A DNA stretch of 64,000 nucleotides. Origin: Paraspadella gotoi (Eukaryota > Chaetognatha). The notes below the pieces were generated by a model. It was not told where the DNA came from. It was given only the letters and a program-made list of their open reading frames with translations, and ran no database searches. The translations under genes and the position numbers were made by a program. The stretch spans positions 7,628,151 to 7,692,150 of the forward strand of contig CM119264.1 of NCBI GenBank assembly GCA_051294375.1, written 5' to 3'. This document shows, in pieces, positions 1 to 11,237 of the stretch. Each line of letters begins with the position of its first letter. Position 1 is the stretch's first letter.

Positions 1-120
1 AGAGAGAGAGAAAGTAAGCCGAATCAGGAGCGGGTCCGATAAATTGGAGGAGAAAATCGAGACACGGACAGAGTCTGGAATCTTTTTCCGAGAAATCGCT
101 TTTTTACGTCATCTAGTCGT

Positions 121-170
121 GGCGTGACGTGACGTGACGTGACTTGGCGTAGAGTGACGTGGCGTGACGT
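121..170. promoter_or_regulatory. TGACGT (CRE-like) motif array
   Basis: TGACGT occurs at 125, 130, 135, 155 and 165, the first three overlapping at 5-base steps, with GGCGT spacers. TGACGT is the half site bound by CREB/ATF-type bZIP factors. The array lies 30-75 bases upstream of the ATG at 200, so a promoter role is reasonable but inferred. It could also be a chance short tandem repeat. Confidence 0.4.
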
Positions 171-199
171 AGCGTGGCTCTCGCCGGGCGGTTTTTAAA

Positions 200-678
200 A
201 TGGCGTTTCTTTTTCTATTCCTGGCACTGACAAATTGTTTTTTATTCCCGACGAGGGCGTAAATTTACGCTTGGCGTGGGCGGCGCTATTTCCGGCGCGG
301 ATGAGCTTCTTTCGGCTTGGGCGTCACTCTTTCCGGCGGCGCCGTCTTAAATTTCCACCGAGAGTTTCCGGTTCTAGTCTCATGGCGTTGACGTGGGAGC
401 AATCGACCGCGACGAGGATGACGATAATTTGGGCAGCGAAGGAATTTCACGCCGTTGATCGTCTGGAGTGGGAGGGACAAAGTGGGAGAGGAGGGTGAGT
501 AAAAGGTGAGGATGTTGCATGAAATCTTTTCTTGTTGTTTGTGGAAAGACTTTCTATTTTTTCATAAATAATGATACGTGACAGACCGACCGAAAAGGCG
601 GAGAAAGATAGAATTCAAAATCTATTTTGCAGATTGATTGTGTCAGTCAACAATAAGATAAAATCTAGAAAACGTTAG
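200..678 (+). CDS. candidate three-exon small secreted protein
   Basis: I do not recognise a family. Three segments join in one frame: 200-258, 378-494 and 633-678, with introns of 119 and 138 bases. The ATG at 200 has a good context (AAAATGG). The first 19 residues (MAFLFLFLALTNCFLFPTR) look like a signal peptide. Splice signals are GGC|GTAAAT (weak), TTCTAG|T, GG|GTGAGT (strong) and TTTTGCAG|A (strong). Both introns interrupt codons in phase 2. The joined frame is 74 codons including a TAG at 676-678, and the end is basic (KIKSRKR). An alternative start is the ATG at 301, which reads straight into the second segment without the first intron. The TGACGT array just upstream could be its promoter. 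The small size and the weak first donor keep confidence low. Confidence 0.35.
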
Positions 679-3244
679 GTTTTTGTTATAAAGTTTTTTT
701 ATAAGAAATACCGAGAAGAAAACGGATTAGAGAGAGAGACATACGTTAAGTAATCTCTATGGAGTTAACAAATAAATTTTTACTATACGTAAATTCTCTT
801 AAGACAAAATGGATTCCAAAACTTGACATTTTCTCCGGACGACATGAAATGATACTCTGCAAAACAGAATTCAATCTGAAATATTGTGAATCAAGTTATC
901 TCATTGGTAAACCTCGAAGGCTCGCACAGCCCAAGGTTAAATTTTTAATCAATTTTCGCTGAAGTAATTTTTTGGATTGTTCCCATTTTTTTAATCAAAT
1001 CCTCTGTTTACATAAACTTTCTACACATTTGAATTTATGTGAAAACCTTTTATTTGTTGATACATGTTCGATTCGATAAAGATATTACAAACCTTTTTAC
1101 CCTATAGTCTCAAAGCTAAGCAACATAATTAAATAGCAAAAGATCCATTTCTAACATGGAATTGAAACAATAGCCTAATTAGTAATTAATTACGTAACAA
1201 AAAGGCCGCCTCACAAGTAACTGAATTGATAAATAAAAAAAATATTCCATGCGATAAAAAGAAATGAAAAAGAAAAAAAAGGAAAGAAAAAAAAAGAGGA
1301 TTCTGGAAAGCGGGAACTTCTTGCCTTTGTCGATGAAACGGGCGTGGTAATTTGGTAGCGAAAGGCGGAAGGCAATGAGATGGGTGTGGTTATTTCGCAG
1401 TAGTCAAGCTTAGCTTTTCGACAAATACATTTCTTAATTTCTGTATTTGTGGACTGTATTGCATTTCTGTACCGTATACGCTTTTGTGAGATTACAATTT
1501 AAAATAAAGGTTTAATTAAAGAATTGCTATTTCATTATGCGACTTTGGAGTTTTAATCAGAACAGTACATTTTTAAATAATTAACCGTAATGAGAAGATC
1601 ATTTAATATAAAATATAATTAAAAAGCAGAAATCATTCTAAGTAAAAACGTTGAGTAGCTGTAGCATGAGAATTTTCTATAAAAAAATTGTATGAAAGGG
1701 AAATGTAGTTTGGGAGTGGCGTTTCTTCGGGTTGTTGCAAAACTCGAGCGAATTCGGCTTCGGCATTTGGTGCAGAAGGGCGATAAGCGCCAAACACAGA
1801 AGCAGAGAGACAAGATTATCGATTTTTTTTATTGGTTCCTTCTCCTCCCTTTTTTTCTTTCTTCTTTCCTCCCCTCCTTCCACACTTTCCTCCCCTTTCT
1901 CCTTCATTCGCAGAGGATTTAAGAAAAGGCCGACGAAACCGGCAAAAAAAAAAGGAGGAAAGGAAATGTGGAATGGGGTGAACACTGAACAGGATTCGTA
2001 TGAAGATGGTAAAATATAGAAAAACTTTTACACTTTTTAAAGGTCTCTCTAATTTTTTAAGAAAAAAAAAGAGAGGGAAGACGTAAAAGACGATTTTTAG
2101 TTTCGGAAACCGGAAATGGTCGAAGATTCAAAAAGAATAAACTGGAGGGTAAAAATAAAAGAGAAAACCATAATAATTTAAGATTAAATTAACTAAGCAT
2201 AATGATGAGAAATGAAATAGAAATTAAATTATCAAAAGTTGACAATATAAAAACCGATTTCAAAAGAAAGGGAAATTCAAACTCTTTTTCAAAGATTTAA
2301 ATTCGAAACACAAATAAATAAATTTTTTAAAAAATTATAAAATATTTAGAAAAGACGAGAAAAATATTTTCAACTAATTCTAACCTATCACAGGCTATTA
2401 ATTATTAGTTAACAATATTTTAATCACTTATGAAAATATTCATCCCATTGACAACCGCTTCTTTCATGGAAACAAAAGACAGCAAAAAAACATTTAATGT
2501 GAAGCGTCGTTCCAAAGCGAGAACGAAAATTCAATTTTGAAGAGAGAGGAAGAAAATACGACTCAGAAAATAAGAAAAGGCGATAAAAGAGAGATAAGGA
2601 ATAATTTTTGTTTTTTAAAGGAGGAAGTAAAACTTAAAAAGAGGAAGAAAATTAAATTTTCCTTGTGGGTCGAGAGTTGTTCTTTTTTTTCGCGGGAGGG
2701 TGGGTGGAAGAATCGTCTTCGATTTTCTTTTATTTGGAAGTTTTCGATAACTCGATATACCGAATTTTTATCTTTAAAAATGGGTTTATCGATAATTCCT
2801 CTCGGCAGGTTTTCTTTTAACCGAGACAGAATGGGGTGAGTCGGGCGCGGAGATGTTGCGCAAATCTTGAACCCGAAAAGTCAAAGATGTGCGGAAAAGA
2901 TGAAAGAGAAAAAGGGGAAATAATGGAAAATGATGCAAGAATTAGAAAATTTCTCAATATTTCAATTGACGTCGCAAGCAATATCTAAATTGGGAAATTG
3001 CGGAAAAGGTTAGTTGAGATCAAGGATGGAAAAGGGGAGAGAAAAAAACCAGGGCTGCTGCTGAAGTAAGTTAGAAACTCAAATCGGGGAAGAGTTCGGT
3101 TCAACGATTCCTTCCTCGAAAATTTCCACTTTCATCAATTGATTATGAATAAAGAATCAATTTATTTTCGCGCCGGAGAAAAGCAGCGACCGACAGATGA
3201 TCCAAAAGAATGTCTCTTTTCCCAGGGCGCCCCATTTCTGCTCG
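679..3244. other. AT-rich non-coding stretch
   Basis: No supported gene. At 1692-1990 frames are open on both strands over a pyrimidine-rich run, so no strand can be preferred. A GTAAGT donor-like site at 3065 and an acceptor-like CTTTTCCCAG near 3228 exist, but no convincing frame connects them. Confidence 0.4.
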
Positions 3245-3510
3245 TTAATGACAGTATTTAATTTTAAACTTTAATATTTAACCTAAATGTGTTTTTAAAC
3301 TTATAAACTAATCCCTAAACTTAATCGCTATCCCTAATCTAATCCTGAACCTTGACCCTAAACTTTTATCCTTAATTTATAACCTTAACATTCGGTGGAG
3401 TTATTCACTATTTTAACCCTACCCAAATTCCCTAACCCTAATCAAAAACCAAGTCCCTAACCTTAACCACTAACCTTATTCCTAATCCTAGCCTCAAACC
3501 TAACATCGCA
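3245..3510 (+). repeat. degenerate telomere-like repeat block
   Basis: CCCTAA, CCTAAC and TAACCCTA variants recur throughout, for example CCCTAACCCTAA-type runs near 3430-3480, broken by substitutions and AT insertions. This is what a decayed interstitial block of the animal telomere repeat (TTAGGG)n looks like when read on its C-rich strand. It ends directly at the LTR-like element that follows. Confidence 0.5.
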
Positions 3511-3858
3511 GGAGTATCAAGCCACCAGAATCAAATCGGATCGGAGGCTCGGGCGATCTCCGCAGGAAATGGAATCGCCGAATCCTGATTGGTCAAGCCT
3601 GAAACCGGAATCGACCAATCAGCTTGCAGACTCATTGGAACTGTAAATTTAACCCACGTCGCCCATCCTCTTCCTTTGTTATAAATAGACTTAGTTTGTT
3701 CGAGTTTCTGTAGCATTGATCAAGACTCCTGCGCGTGTCTCACCGTCACCTTTATTCTCAGAATAAAATCTCAGCTTGATATCGCCCATAGAAATCCATG
3801 AGTTTTTCCTTTAATGTGGTTGCAGCGGTGGGATTTGAACCCGCGCCTCCGAAGAGGT
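3511..3858 (+). mobile_element. LTR-like remnant with tRNA-Leu-type primer binding site
   Basis: Two CCAAT-type boxes (ATTGG near 3588, CCAATCAG near 3615) precede a TATAAATA box at 3680-3687. AATAAA follows at 3762-3767. At 3817-3842 the sequence begins TGGTTGCAGCGG and is the exact complement of a tRNA 3' end carrying CCA. Complementarity to a tRNA-Leu-like molecule (T arm, then a CTC-TTCG-GAG variable arm) continues to about 3858. This order (promoter, poly(A) signal, primer site) is that of an LTR followed by its primer binding site. No gag or pol is seen downstream and no second LTR lies in the window. The 5' boundary is a guess. A retroposed tRNA-Leu 3' half is the alternative. Confidence 0.5.
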
Positions 3859-4379
3859 AAAAAAAATCCAAATTTCAGATAAAATGGTATTCTGGGAAAA
3901 TAAGGCCGAATGTCGTATGTTTGATCTCCAATTTTGGCGAAGAGGATTCACGTCGAACAAACGTTTTCGATTTTTTTTTTTTTATCTTTGAAATCGTCAG
4001 TTTTCGTATGTTCCTTTAAATTTCACTGCACGTTTTTCCTTTTTTAAATTGTTAGTTATCGTTCTTCAAGAGGACAAGATCCTTTCGACGCGATTAGTCC
4101 TGTTATCTACGAACCCAGACAATAATAATGAAACTGACAAATAAACAAACTAAACCAAGAAAAACATAGAAGTCGCCGATGAAGATTCGTTAATCTAGAT
4201 AATTTTCGATTCCCAGTTGCATCGAGTTATAAACAGCAAAGAAGACAACAACAAAATCTGTCGACGGCAGAGATTCTTTTTCTTTTTATGTTTCGCCAGA
4301 AGTAGAAAAGACAGAAAAATTTTGGAGAGGGAGACCATCTCAAAATGCTTTGTGTCTCTCTGTTGAAACGACTATTATG

Positions 4380-4382
<3 letters not shown>
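3859..4382. other. non-coding stretch
   Basis: AT-rich sequence following the LTR-like remnant, with no supported gene. Confidence 0.35.

Positions 4383-4424
<42 letters not shown>
4383..4424. repeat. (GA)n microsatellite
   Basis: Uninterrupted GA dinucleotide run of about 42 bases. Confidence 0.9.
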
Positions 4425-4427
<3 letters not shown>

Positions 4428-4559
4428 AAAGAAGGAGAGCAACACGGGTTCATCGCAGCGTCAGAGACATGCAAACTTTCCAGTATGAATTTATTTCCTC
4501 GACATACCCTGTTCTTTTCTGCCTCTCTCCCTTCTTTAGTTTAGCTTTTATCTTTTTTT

Positions 4560-4895
4560 AGTTACGCCGCGAGTACTCGCGGGAGCAACTCTATAAGTCA
4601 CTTTTCGGTCGGTCTGTCGGTCTGTCCGTCGGTCTGTCCAACTTAAAAATGCATATAATTTGCCTATAGTTGGTTGCTCATTTGTTAAGACAGAAAAAAA
4701 CCTCAAATCTCAGGGACTGCTAGCGCCGCCTTCAGGAAATCCTAAAACTTTAAGGAATCAAAGACGGAATTTCGATGCAGTGCATGTCATAAATACAAGA
4801 CTAAGAAAGTTTTTTAATAATATCATGTCATGTCATATAATGTGAAAATAAAGTCACCGCGGCGCAAAACATTAGAATCACCATTCTTGTTAATC
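4560..4895 (+). repeat. dispersed repeat D, copy 1
   Basis: Shares most of its length with the reverse complement of 31595-31832. It starts at a perfect 16-base palindrome (CCGCGAGTACTCGCGG), followed by AGCAACTC, a GTCGGTCTGTC-rich run, GGTTGCTCATTTGTTAAGAC and a later GTGAAAATAAAGTCAC block that contains AATAAA. Copy 1 has extra GTCTGTCC units and an insert missing from copy 2. The family is not recognised. Confidence 0.7.
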
Positions 4896-4966
4896 TTTTT
4901 GTTGCTTTTCTCACGGTTTTTTATTCATTTATTTTTTTTTTACTTCCTTTTTTAATCATTTATTTT

Positions 4967-4968
4967 TT

Positions 4969-5024
<56 letters not shown>

Positions 5025-5175
5025 TTTTTTTCTTTCTTTCTTTCTTTCTTTTTTTCTTTTTTTTATTTCTTTCACGATTTGATTATGTGTCTCTTTTTTT
5101 TCTTTATTTCTTTATTTCTTTATTTGTTTATCTCTTACATTTCTTTTTAGTTCTTTCTCTCTTTTCTTCTTTCTC

Positions 5176-5207
<32 letters not shown>

Positions 5208-5292
5208 TTTTCTTTTTTTTTCTTTCTTTCTTTCTTTCTTTCTTTCTTTTTTTCTTTCTTTCTTTCTTTCTCTCTTTCTTTCTTTCTTTCTT
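4967..5292. repeat. (TTTC)n tetranucleotide tracts
   Basis: Two long TTTC arrays (about 4967-5066 and 5160-5292) separated by a T-rich linker. All long open frames here are repeat translations. Confidence 0.85.
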
Positions 5293-6171
5293 TTTTTTCC
5301 CCATCTCTCCCTTTCTGAGTATATGTCTCGTGGGACTAAATCTTTTCCCAAAATTTTTTCGAGGTCGACCGCATTGAAAGAGACGCGTCAGACATCATGA
5401 AACATTTCGGAAAGAAAAGCGTAGTTACCATCTTGGTCATAGTACAAAATGCCTTTTTCGGTAAAATATGTAGTTAATAAGTAGACGAGTTTGTCAATAT
5501 AGTTTTGCTTGATGGTAAAAAAAATAGGAAATGATCAATTAGTTAACTAAGTGTGAAAGTGCGTTGGAAATTAAAAAAATAAAATAAATGATTTTAAATG
5601 ATTTTAAATAATGAAGCACGAGAAACTAAAGCAAATGCTTTTTCATATAGAAATCAATTAAGACAAATTTTAGAAAGATAGCAAGAGTAATTAAAAAGTA
5701 TCGTTGATAAACCTTTTTTTATCATACATCTTAATCCTAATAATTATATTATTATATTAAATTTTCCAGCAGTGGAGATAGTAAGACTTAAAAAATTGTT
5801 GTATCTTCACGTAATGTTTTTGTTTCGTAGGTTGTGTGAGTTTAAACTTAATTTAAATGATAATTCAGCGTTGAGGTGTTTTCGGATTTAAAGTTTATTT
5901 CGTTAAATCCGGACATTGTAGAGAGCGGAGAAGGATGCAAACAAAAAAGACAGAAAGAAAAAGAAAATTGAATAAAAAATCGTTTCGAGTGGAATATTCC
6001 TACGCAGATATTGGCCACAAAGGGATGCGACGACGCCGCCCCGAACCGGCGCTCGCGAGACCCGGCGTTCTCGACGCCGCTTCACGGAGAGAAGAGAAGA
6101 AACACGAACGACCGTCATATCATCACACTATGCGGATAGATGGGATGGTTGAAACGAAAAAATAAGGATTT
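5293..6171. other. non-coding stretch with a GC-rich patch
   Basis: Mostly AT-rich. A GC-rich patch at about 6020-6110 has frames open on both strands, so I assign no gene. Confidence 0.35.
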
Positions 6172-6700
6172 TTGAAAACAGGAAAGAGAGAGACTAGATC
6201 AAAAAACGACACGAGAGAGATGAGAAGAGAGACGAGAGAGGGAGAGATGAGAAGAGAGAGAGAGGCAGGACGAGAGACGAGAGATGCAGATGAGGATGAG
6301 ATGAGAGAGAGTCTAGGTCATTATTCTGTCGTACGTGATTGGAAGTTAAATAAAAATCTACTAGATTTCGAAAAAGGAAAAAGAAGAGAGAGAGCATGAA
6401 TGAGAGAGATGATAGAGAGAGAGATAGAGAGGGAGAGAGAAGAGCAAGAGAGCAGAGAGAGAGACGAGAACGTAGAGGACAGAGAGAGAAGCAGAGCAAG
6501 AGGGAGGAACACGCAGAACGCCGTCAGTCTTGTCCACACTCCTGTGCAATGGAAAGTTGAAACAAAAAATATAGATTTTAAAGAAGGAATGAGAGACGGA
6601 GATAGGGAACGTGAAGATGAAGAGAGAAGAGAGAGAGAGAGAGAGACCCTGAGAGAGAGAAATATGAGAGAGAGAAGAGAGTAGAGAAGAGCAGACGCGC
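6172..6700. repeat. GA-rich purine tract
   Basis: Imperfect GAGAGA/GAGACGAGA repeats over about 500 bases on the plus strand, interrupted near 6320-6370 and 6525-6590 by ordinary sequence. Confidence 0.75.
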
Positions 6701-6746
6701 AGAGACGCCGAGAACGCGCGCGAGATTAAGAATATCACGGGGAGAC

Positions 6747-7256
6747 GTGCAGCACCCATCTCACCCGAGCCGGGGAACCTTCCCTCCATCCTTCCCACTC
6801 CTCATTTTTTTCATCCTAATCCTCCTCCTTCCTCCTCACTCCTCCTCTTCCTCAGAGTCATCCAATGTCGTCCTCCAACTTCATCTTATTCACTCCTCAT
6901 TCCTCATTTTCTTCCTCCATTTTCATTCAACCCCGCATCATACTTCATCATAATCCTTTCTCGCACTTTCAACAGCTCTCTTTTCTCCTCTCTTCCTCTT
7001 GTTATCGTCCTTCCTCCTCCTTCTTCCCTCCCCCTCATACTTTACTCTTTCAGAATACTGCCAATTACAATTCTATTCTCCTCGTGCCAACTCACCCCAC
7101 TCATTGCCTTCGGTGAGACGACGATATACGATCGCTTCCCTCCCTGCCCTCTCCAACCTGTCCTCACAATATCCTTGTCCTGATCAACCTCTTTACTTTT
7201 TTTATTTACCGCTCACAATCCCTTTTTTGGAAAGGACATCCCTCTTCTTTCATATA
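6747..7256. other. pyrimidine-rich sequence before a gap
   Basis: CCTCCTT-rich sequence without splice-supported exons, ending at a 25-N gap. It resembles the poor-quality pyrimidine stretches next to other 25-N gaps in this window. Confidence 0.4.
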
Positions 7257-7281
7257 NNNNNNNNNNNNNNNNNNNNNNNNN
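7257..7281. other. assembly gap (25 N)
   Basis: Run of 25 N, a fixed-size gap also seen at 7716, 14863, 41224 and 46815. Confidence 0.99.
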
Positions 7282-7715
7282 TCCATATCTCCATCTATTT
7301 TTATTCTTTATTCCTTTATCTCCCAACTCGATTTTCAACCATTTCTCCCGAGTAGTCACTTGACCACGCAAACTACAGTCGCGTGAGAAGAAAGTAAATG
7401 CGTTATGCTTTGTGCAATAAGTTGGAGAGGTTGGTTTCGTGCATACGTTCCATACTAATATAGTCACTCGATCATCTGATAATTTGTGCACCTGTGAAAG
7501 CCACTGCGGCGAAACCATTGATCTTGCCGGATCCTGTTTTCTTGACTTCTTTCGGGCTTCACTTTTTTTTTTTCCATTCTCTTGCATTTTACAGATTTAT
7601 TCATCTCATGTTTCCTTTTTCGTCTTTTCTTTCCCGCCTCCCTAACTTGTGATTCCTCAGGCAGAATCTGCATAATCATTATGATTATGATAATGTTAAA
7701 CCTTTCTACTCCTTT

Positions 7716-7740
7716 NNNNNNNNNNNNNNNNNNNNNNNNN
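7716..7740. other. assembly gap (25 N)
   Basis: Run of 25 N. Upstream exons of the candidate terminal exon at 7829 could be affected. Confidence 0.99.
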
Positions 7741-7828
7741 GAGAAAGAAGAAATACGGAGGAACTTATGTAATTCATTTTTCCATACTTTTTTTTGCTCT
7801 TTCTCGTCGATCCGTTTTTTTATTACAG

Positions 7829-8026
7829 GATTTTAGCGTGAAATTCGGATCCAAACATGCTGGGAACGGAATTAAAAATGATCGAAGGCTTGGTCTGATA
7901 TTTTCATTGAAATCAATTGTCACCGGTGGGGGTGAAAACCAAAAAAGAAAAGGAAAGAAAATTGATGAAGATGAGAAAAGGAAAAAAGAAATTCCGAGGG
8001 GGGGAAATAAAGCAGAGTTGAGTTAA
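7829..8026 (+). CDS. candidate 3'-terminal exon, basic tail
   Basis: A strong acceptor (TTTTTTTATTACAG) ends at 7828. The frame from 7829 runs 65 codons to a TAA at 8024-8026. The translation begins DFSVKFGSKHAG, is mixed in the middle, and becomes lysine-rich and charged toward the end (KGKKIDEDEKRKKE). No family is recognised, and no upstream exon could be placed because a 25-N gap lies only 90 bases away. Repeat B begins immediately after the stop. A donor-like GGGGGTGAAA near 7930 could make this an internal exon. The support is the splice site plus a frame in which the other two frames contain stops. Confidence 0.35.
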   Translation, partial: DFSVKFGSKHAGNGIKNDRRLGLIFSLKSIVTGGGENQKRKGKKIDEDEKRKKEIPRGGNKAELS

Positions 8027-8029
8027 CAT

Positions 8030-8340
8030 GGGATCCAATTGTAGGCATGCAGTTGGCCGCATTGATCGACTTCATAGTTTGAGTACTTTTGAAGAACTTT
8101 TGTGATATCCAGGTGGTGAAATCGGTTTCGAGAAGATTTACCAGGTAAATTTTTGAAGGAAAATCTTCCGGTCATTTTTCATTCATTCATTCTTCCGATC
8201 TAAATGTTTTCCCATCGCTACAAACGCGTTAAGTTAGGTTTTTGCCCATTAAAAATAGTTTTTTGTTGGTCATGGTTAATAATAGTTAATAGTTGGTCAT
8301 GTTAAAATAGTTTGTCTGGTCATGGTACTCGTTAGAATAG
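8030..8340 (+). repeat. inverted repeat B, left arm
   Basis: Matches the reverse complement of 11238-11535. The shared core includes ATCTTCCGGTCAT, a CATTC/CATTCC run, CGATCTAAA, ACGCGTTAAGTTAGG and several GGTCATGGTTAAAATAGT-type subunits. About 2.9 kb separates the arms. Confidence 0.75.
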
Positions 8341-10377
8341 ACCAACTCGAAGCCTTCATCTTCCTTTTCTAAAAACAAGGCAGTAGTTAATATTATAGGA
8401 TTAGGCTGTTAGAAGTGAGTCCCAAATAAAAAATACAGTGAGTCTAGAGCAATACGAAATATATTTTGCTACTGTCCCATACATTCTGGAGAGACTTTCT
8501 TTGCTGAGCTCTAATAATATGGTTCGTGACAAAGTTTTTTCAGTTGAATAGTTTTTTTTGGAATGATTTCAATCTCCGGAAAATTTTTTAACCGGTGAGC
8601 CATTCTCTTGGGTTTTACCGTCCCATATTGGTATTAATCGGTCTCGGACCCCGGGTTCTTTTGGAATATTTTTTTATATTAGGGAAACAAATTTCTTAAA
8701 CTCAGGATTCCCAAACCTTTTTTCATAACTGGTTTGTTATATTTTTTGGTAGAGAAACTGGAATAATGTTAATCTTAAGTTACGCTCTAAATTGGGGCCC
8801 ATGGATGTTTGAAGAAATCGATCAAATCAACAACCAAAATTCCGTCCTCCTTTTTTTTCAACATTTTCGCCTTTTAAGATTTTTTCGCCGATTCTGACTT
8901 TCCTCTTTACATAACTTAATATTCCGGTTAGTTTATTTTTTTCCTTAACGAGCGAGGCATTATCTCACAACCTTTCTGTTATTTTATGACTTTCTTGTAA
9001 AAAATTTATAATTAAATTTTTAACATTGGATATTATAATGAAAGTATGATGATAGACAAGGTGATGTCTTGTGTAGTAGCCTGGTAGAGAGTTCAAAGCT
9101 AATATGTAAAAAATTCGCAGCTATTGTTATTATTGAACTATGGAATGACACGTATCACAGGCCTGAAGCAGAGTTGAATGTTTCCCGGCTGTCATTTGCA
9201 GTAAACCCATCACCTGTGTCTCGTCAGCAGAAAATAGGATTGTATTTTGTTGTGCCCGGTGGATAAAGAAGATATAAATACTTAGGCTTTGTCGGATTGG
9301 GTGAATAATGATTTGTGAATTTTGTCAAGCCCATCGCTTGTAATCACGCAGGTCCAACCAAATATTGAAAGTTTAAGGGTAGCAATATTTATATTTTCTT
9401 TATCCAGATATTTAAATGCTTTTACTGAGTAGCGATTCTAGCCCTCTCTGTCTTTTTCCTTTCACAGATCAACTTAAAGATCAGAGAATGTTAATTTTAT
9501 TTATTTTATGGGGCGTCCTTCCCATTAGTTTTAAAATCTCCATTAATAAATTTTTTGAGCTTAGTTTGACATCACCTTCGTCGGTAAAGAGGTTTAAGCC
9601 CAAAAATAATGTCTATCATCATTGTAACTTGTATGTGCCCAACTCGATTTATGAGCCTTCATTTTGGGTCCACTATATATGAGCATACCTTGTCCATCTT
9701 TGTTCCTCTCCAAGAATTATATACAAGGGAAAAAATCAGTTTTTTTTCTCCTCAACCTTTTTCTTTTAAATTTCTTATTACCCTAATAAATTTCATGTTT
9801 GTCCAAACCCAGACCAAGTGACCTTTACGGCACGTTGGTTTTACTAGTGAGTGCAGTTTGTCCAATAATGAAAAGAAAAATGTTGGCCAATGATTTCTTT
9901 GAGACCATAGAGCGCGTTTCCCTAAATTCTCCAATAGATTCGAAGCTATATTATTTATATGTGTACATACCCTGTCCCCTCGTTTATCCAATTTTTGGAA
10001 AAAGCCAAATTTCCTTGTCATTCTGAGTATGTAAGGCCGCAACATAGGTTTGAAATATTCGTCCGACATGTACAGTGGCCATTTCCCTTCTCTGGCTTCG
10101 GTTTGATATTAATCTTTATCAACTGCCAAGGAACATTTAGGCAAGCTCTTAAGTAATATAACGCTAGTCGGAATCGGGTGTGTTTTTTTACAAACGTGTT
10201 TTTTTTACCGACGGAATAAGTTCTGGCAGATTCGTTTGCTAATAGTTGGGTTAGCCAGATTTTAATCGGAAATTCTATTAGAAAAATCTTGAATTTTTTT
10301 TTAAGCGACGATTCTCGTCTATTGTTATAATAAATCTGTATGAGAATAAAATAATATAATTGAATCGAGGAGGCGTG
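8341..10377. other. AT-rich interior of inverted repeat B
   Basis: Scattered short frames on both strands (for example 105 codons at 9752-10069 minus) show no recognisable domain or splice support. This could be the decayed interior of a transposon bounded by the repeat B arms, but no transposase motif is visible. Confidence 0.35.
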
Positions 10378-10677
10378 CTTTATGTCGTGAGGGAGTTACA
10401 GACATAATTCAAATTGTTAGGCGCCTACTTATTATGAATATATAAATGAATACAACACCTAACACGTACGAAGCAAGGACGACAACTGAAGACAGACGAA
10501 AGACATGAAGAGGAATGCGAACAACGTCAAGCAGGATTACTGGAGTTTAAAAAAGAGTCAAAATACATCTGGAACGATAACAGAAGAAGAGTGGTGTTGG
10601 AATATGAGAGGGAGAATATGGATGACGTTGCAAGGAGGAAGACGAGAAAAGAGAGAGAGAGGAGAGAGAAGAGAGAG

Positions 10678-10709
<32 letters not shown>

Positions 10710-10985
10710 AGGGTGTTTAAAAAAACGTTGGTGAACAGAAGAAGAGACACAAGAGTAGCTTGAGGACTATAGGATTTATCGGCAGATGGGAGGTAGAAGT
10801 GAAAATTAAAAGGGTATTTTGATTTTTTAAACGCCAGGTAATCCGTTGACGTTGTCGTTCTCTTAGTCGTCGTTGTCGTCGTTGTCGTCGTAGTTTTTAG
10901 GTGTTGTTTCTGTTTATATAAATAGTAGCGGTTAACAATTGAATTATGTCTGTATAGCGTCCCTCACGAAAACACGTCCTCTCTC
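10378..10985. repeat. fold-back element with arms of about 180 bases
   Basis: The left arm (about 10378-10567) matches the reverse complement of about 10800-10985. Shared blocks in order include GTGAGGGA, CAGACATAATTCAA, TTGTTA, ACAACACCTAA, ACGTCAA, GGATTAC, GTTTAAAAAA and TCAAAATAC. The arms differ by substitutions and small indels. The loop of about 230 bases holds a GA-rich run (10636-10710). A minus-strand-free, E/K/R-rich open frame crosses the left arm but has no ATG near its start and is probably incidental. Confidence 0.65.
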
Positions 10986-11237
10986 ATTTAATATTTATTT
11001 TATTTTATTATTTTATTATAAAAGATATATTCAAAAGAACCGGGTCGAATAAACAAATGCGGAAACCAAGAAAGGACGTTTAAAATTTTCCGTTGATAAA
11101 ATATTCGCTGCTGTTCGCTTTTGCAGGCAAAGAAAGCAGATGGACGCCAATATTGCGATTGCTCACTCTACTGTATTTTTATTGGCCACTTTAAACAGCC
11201 GAGCGATAAAATTTTTTTTTTAAAAAGGAAGATAAGT

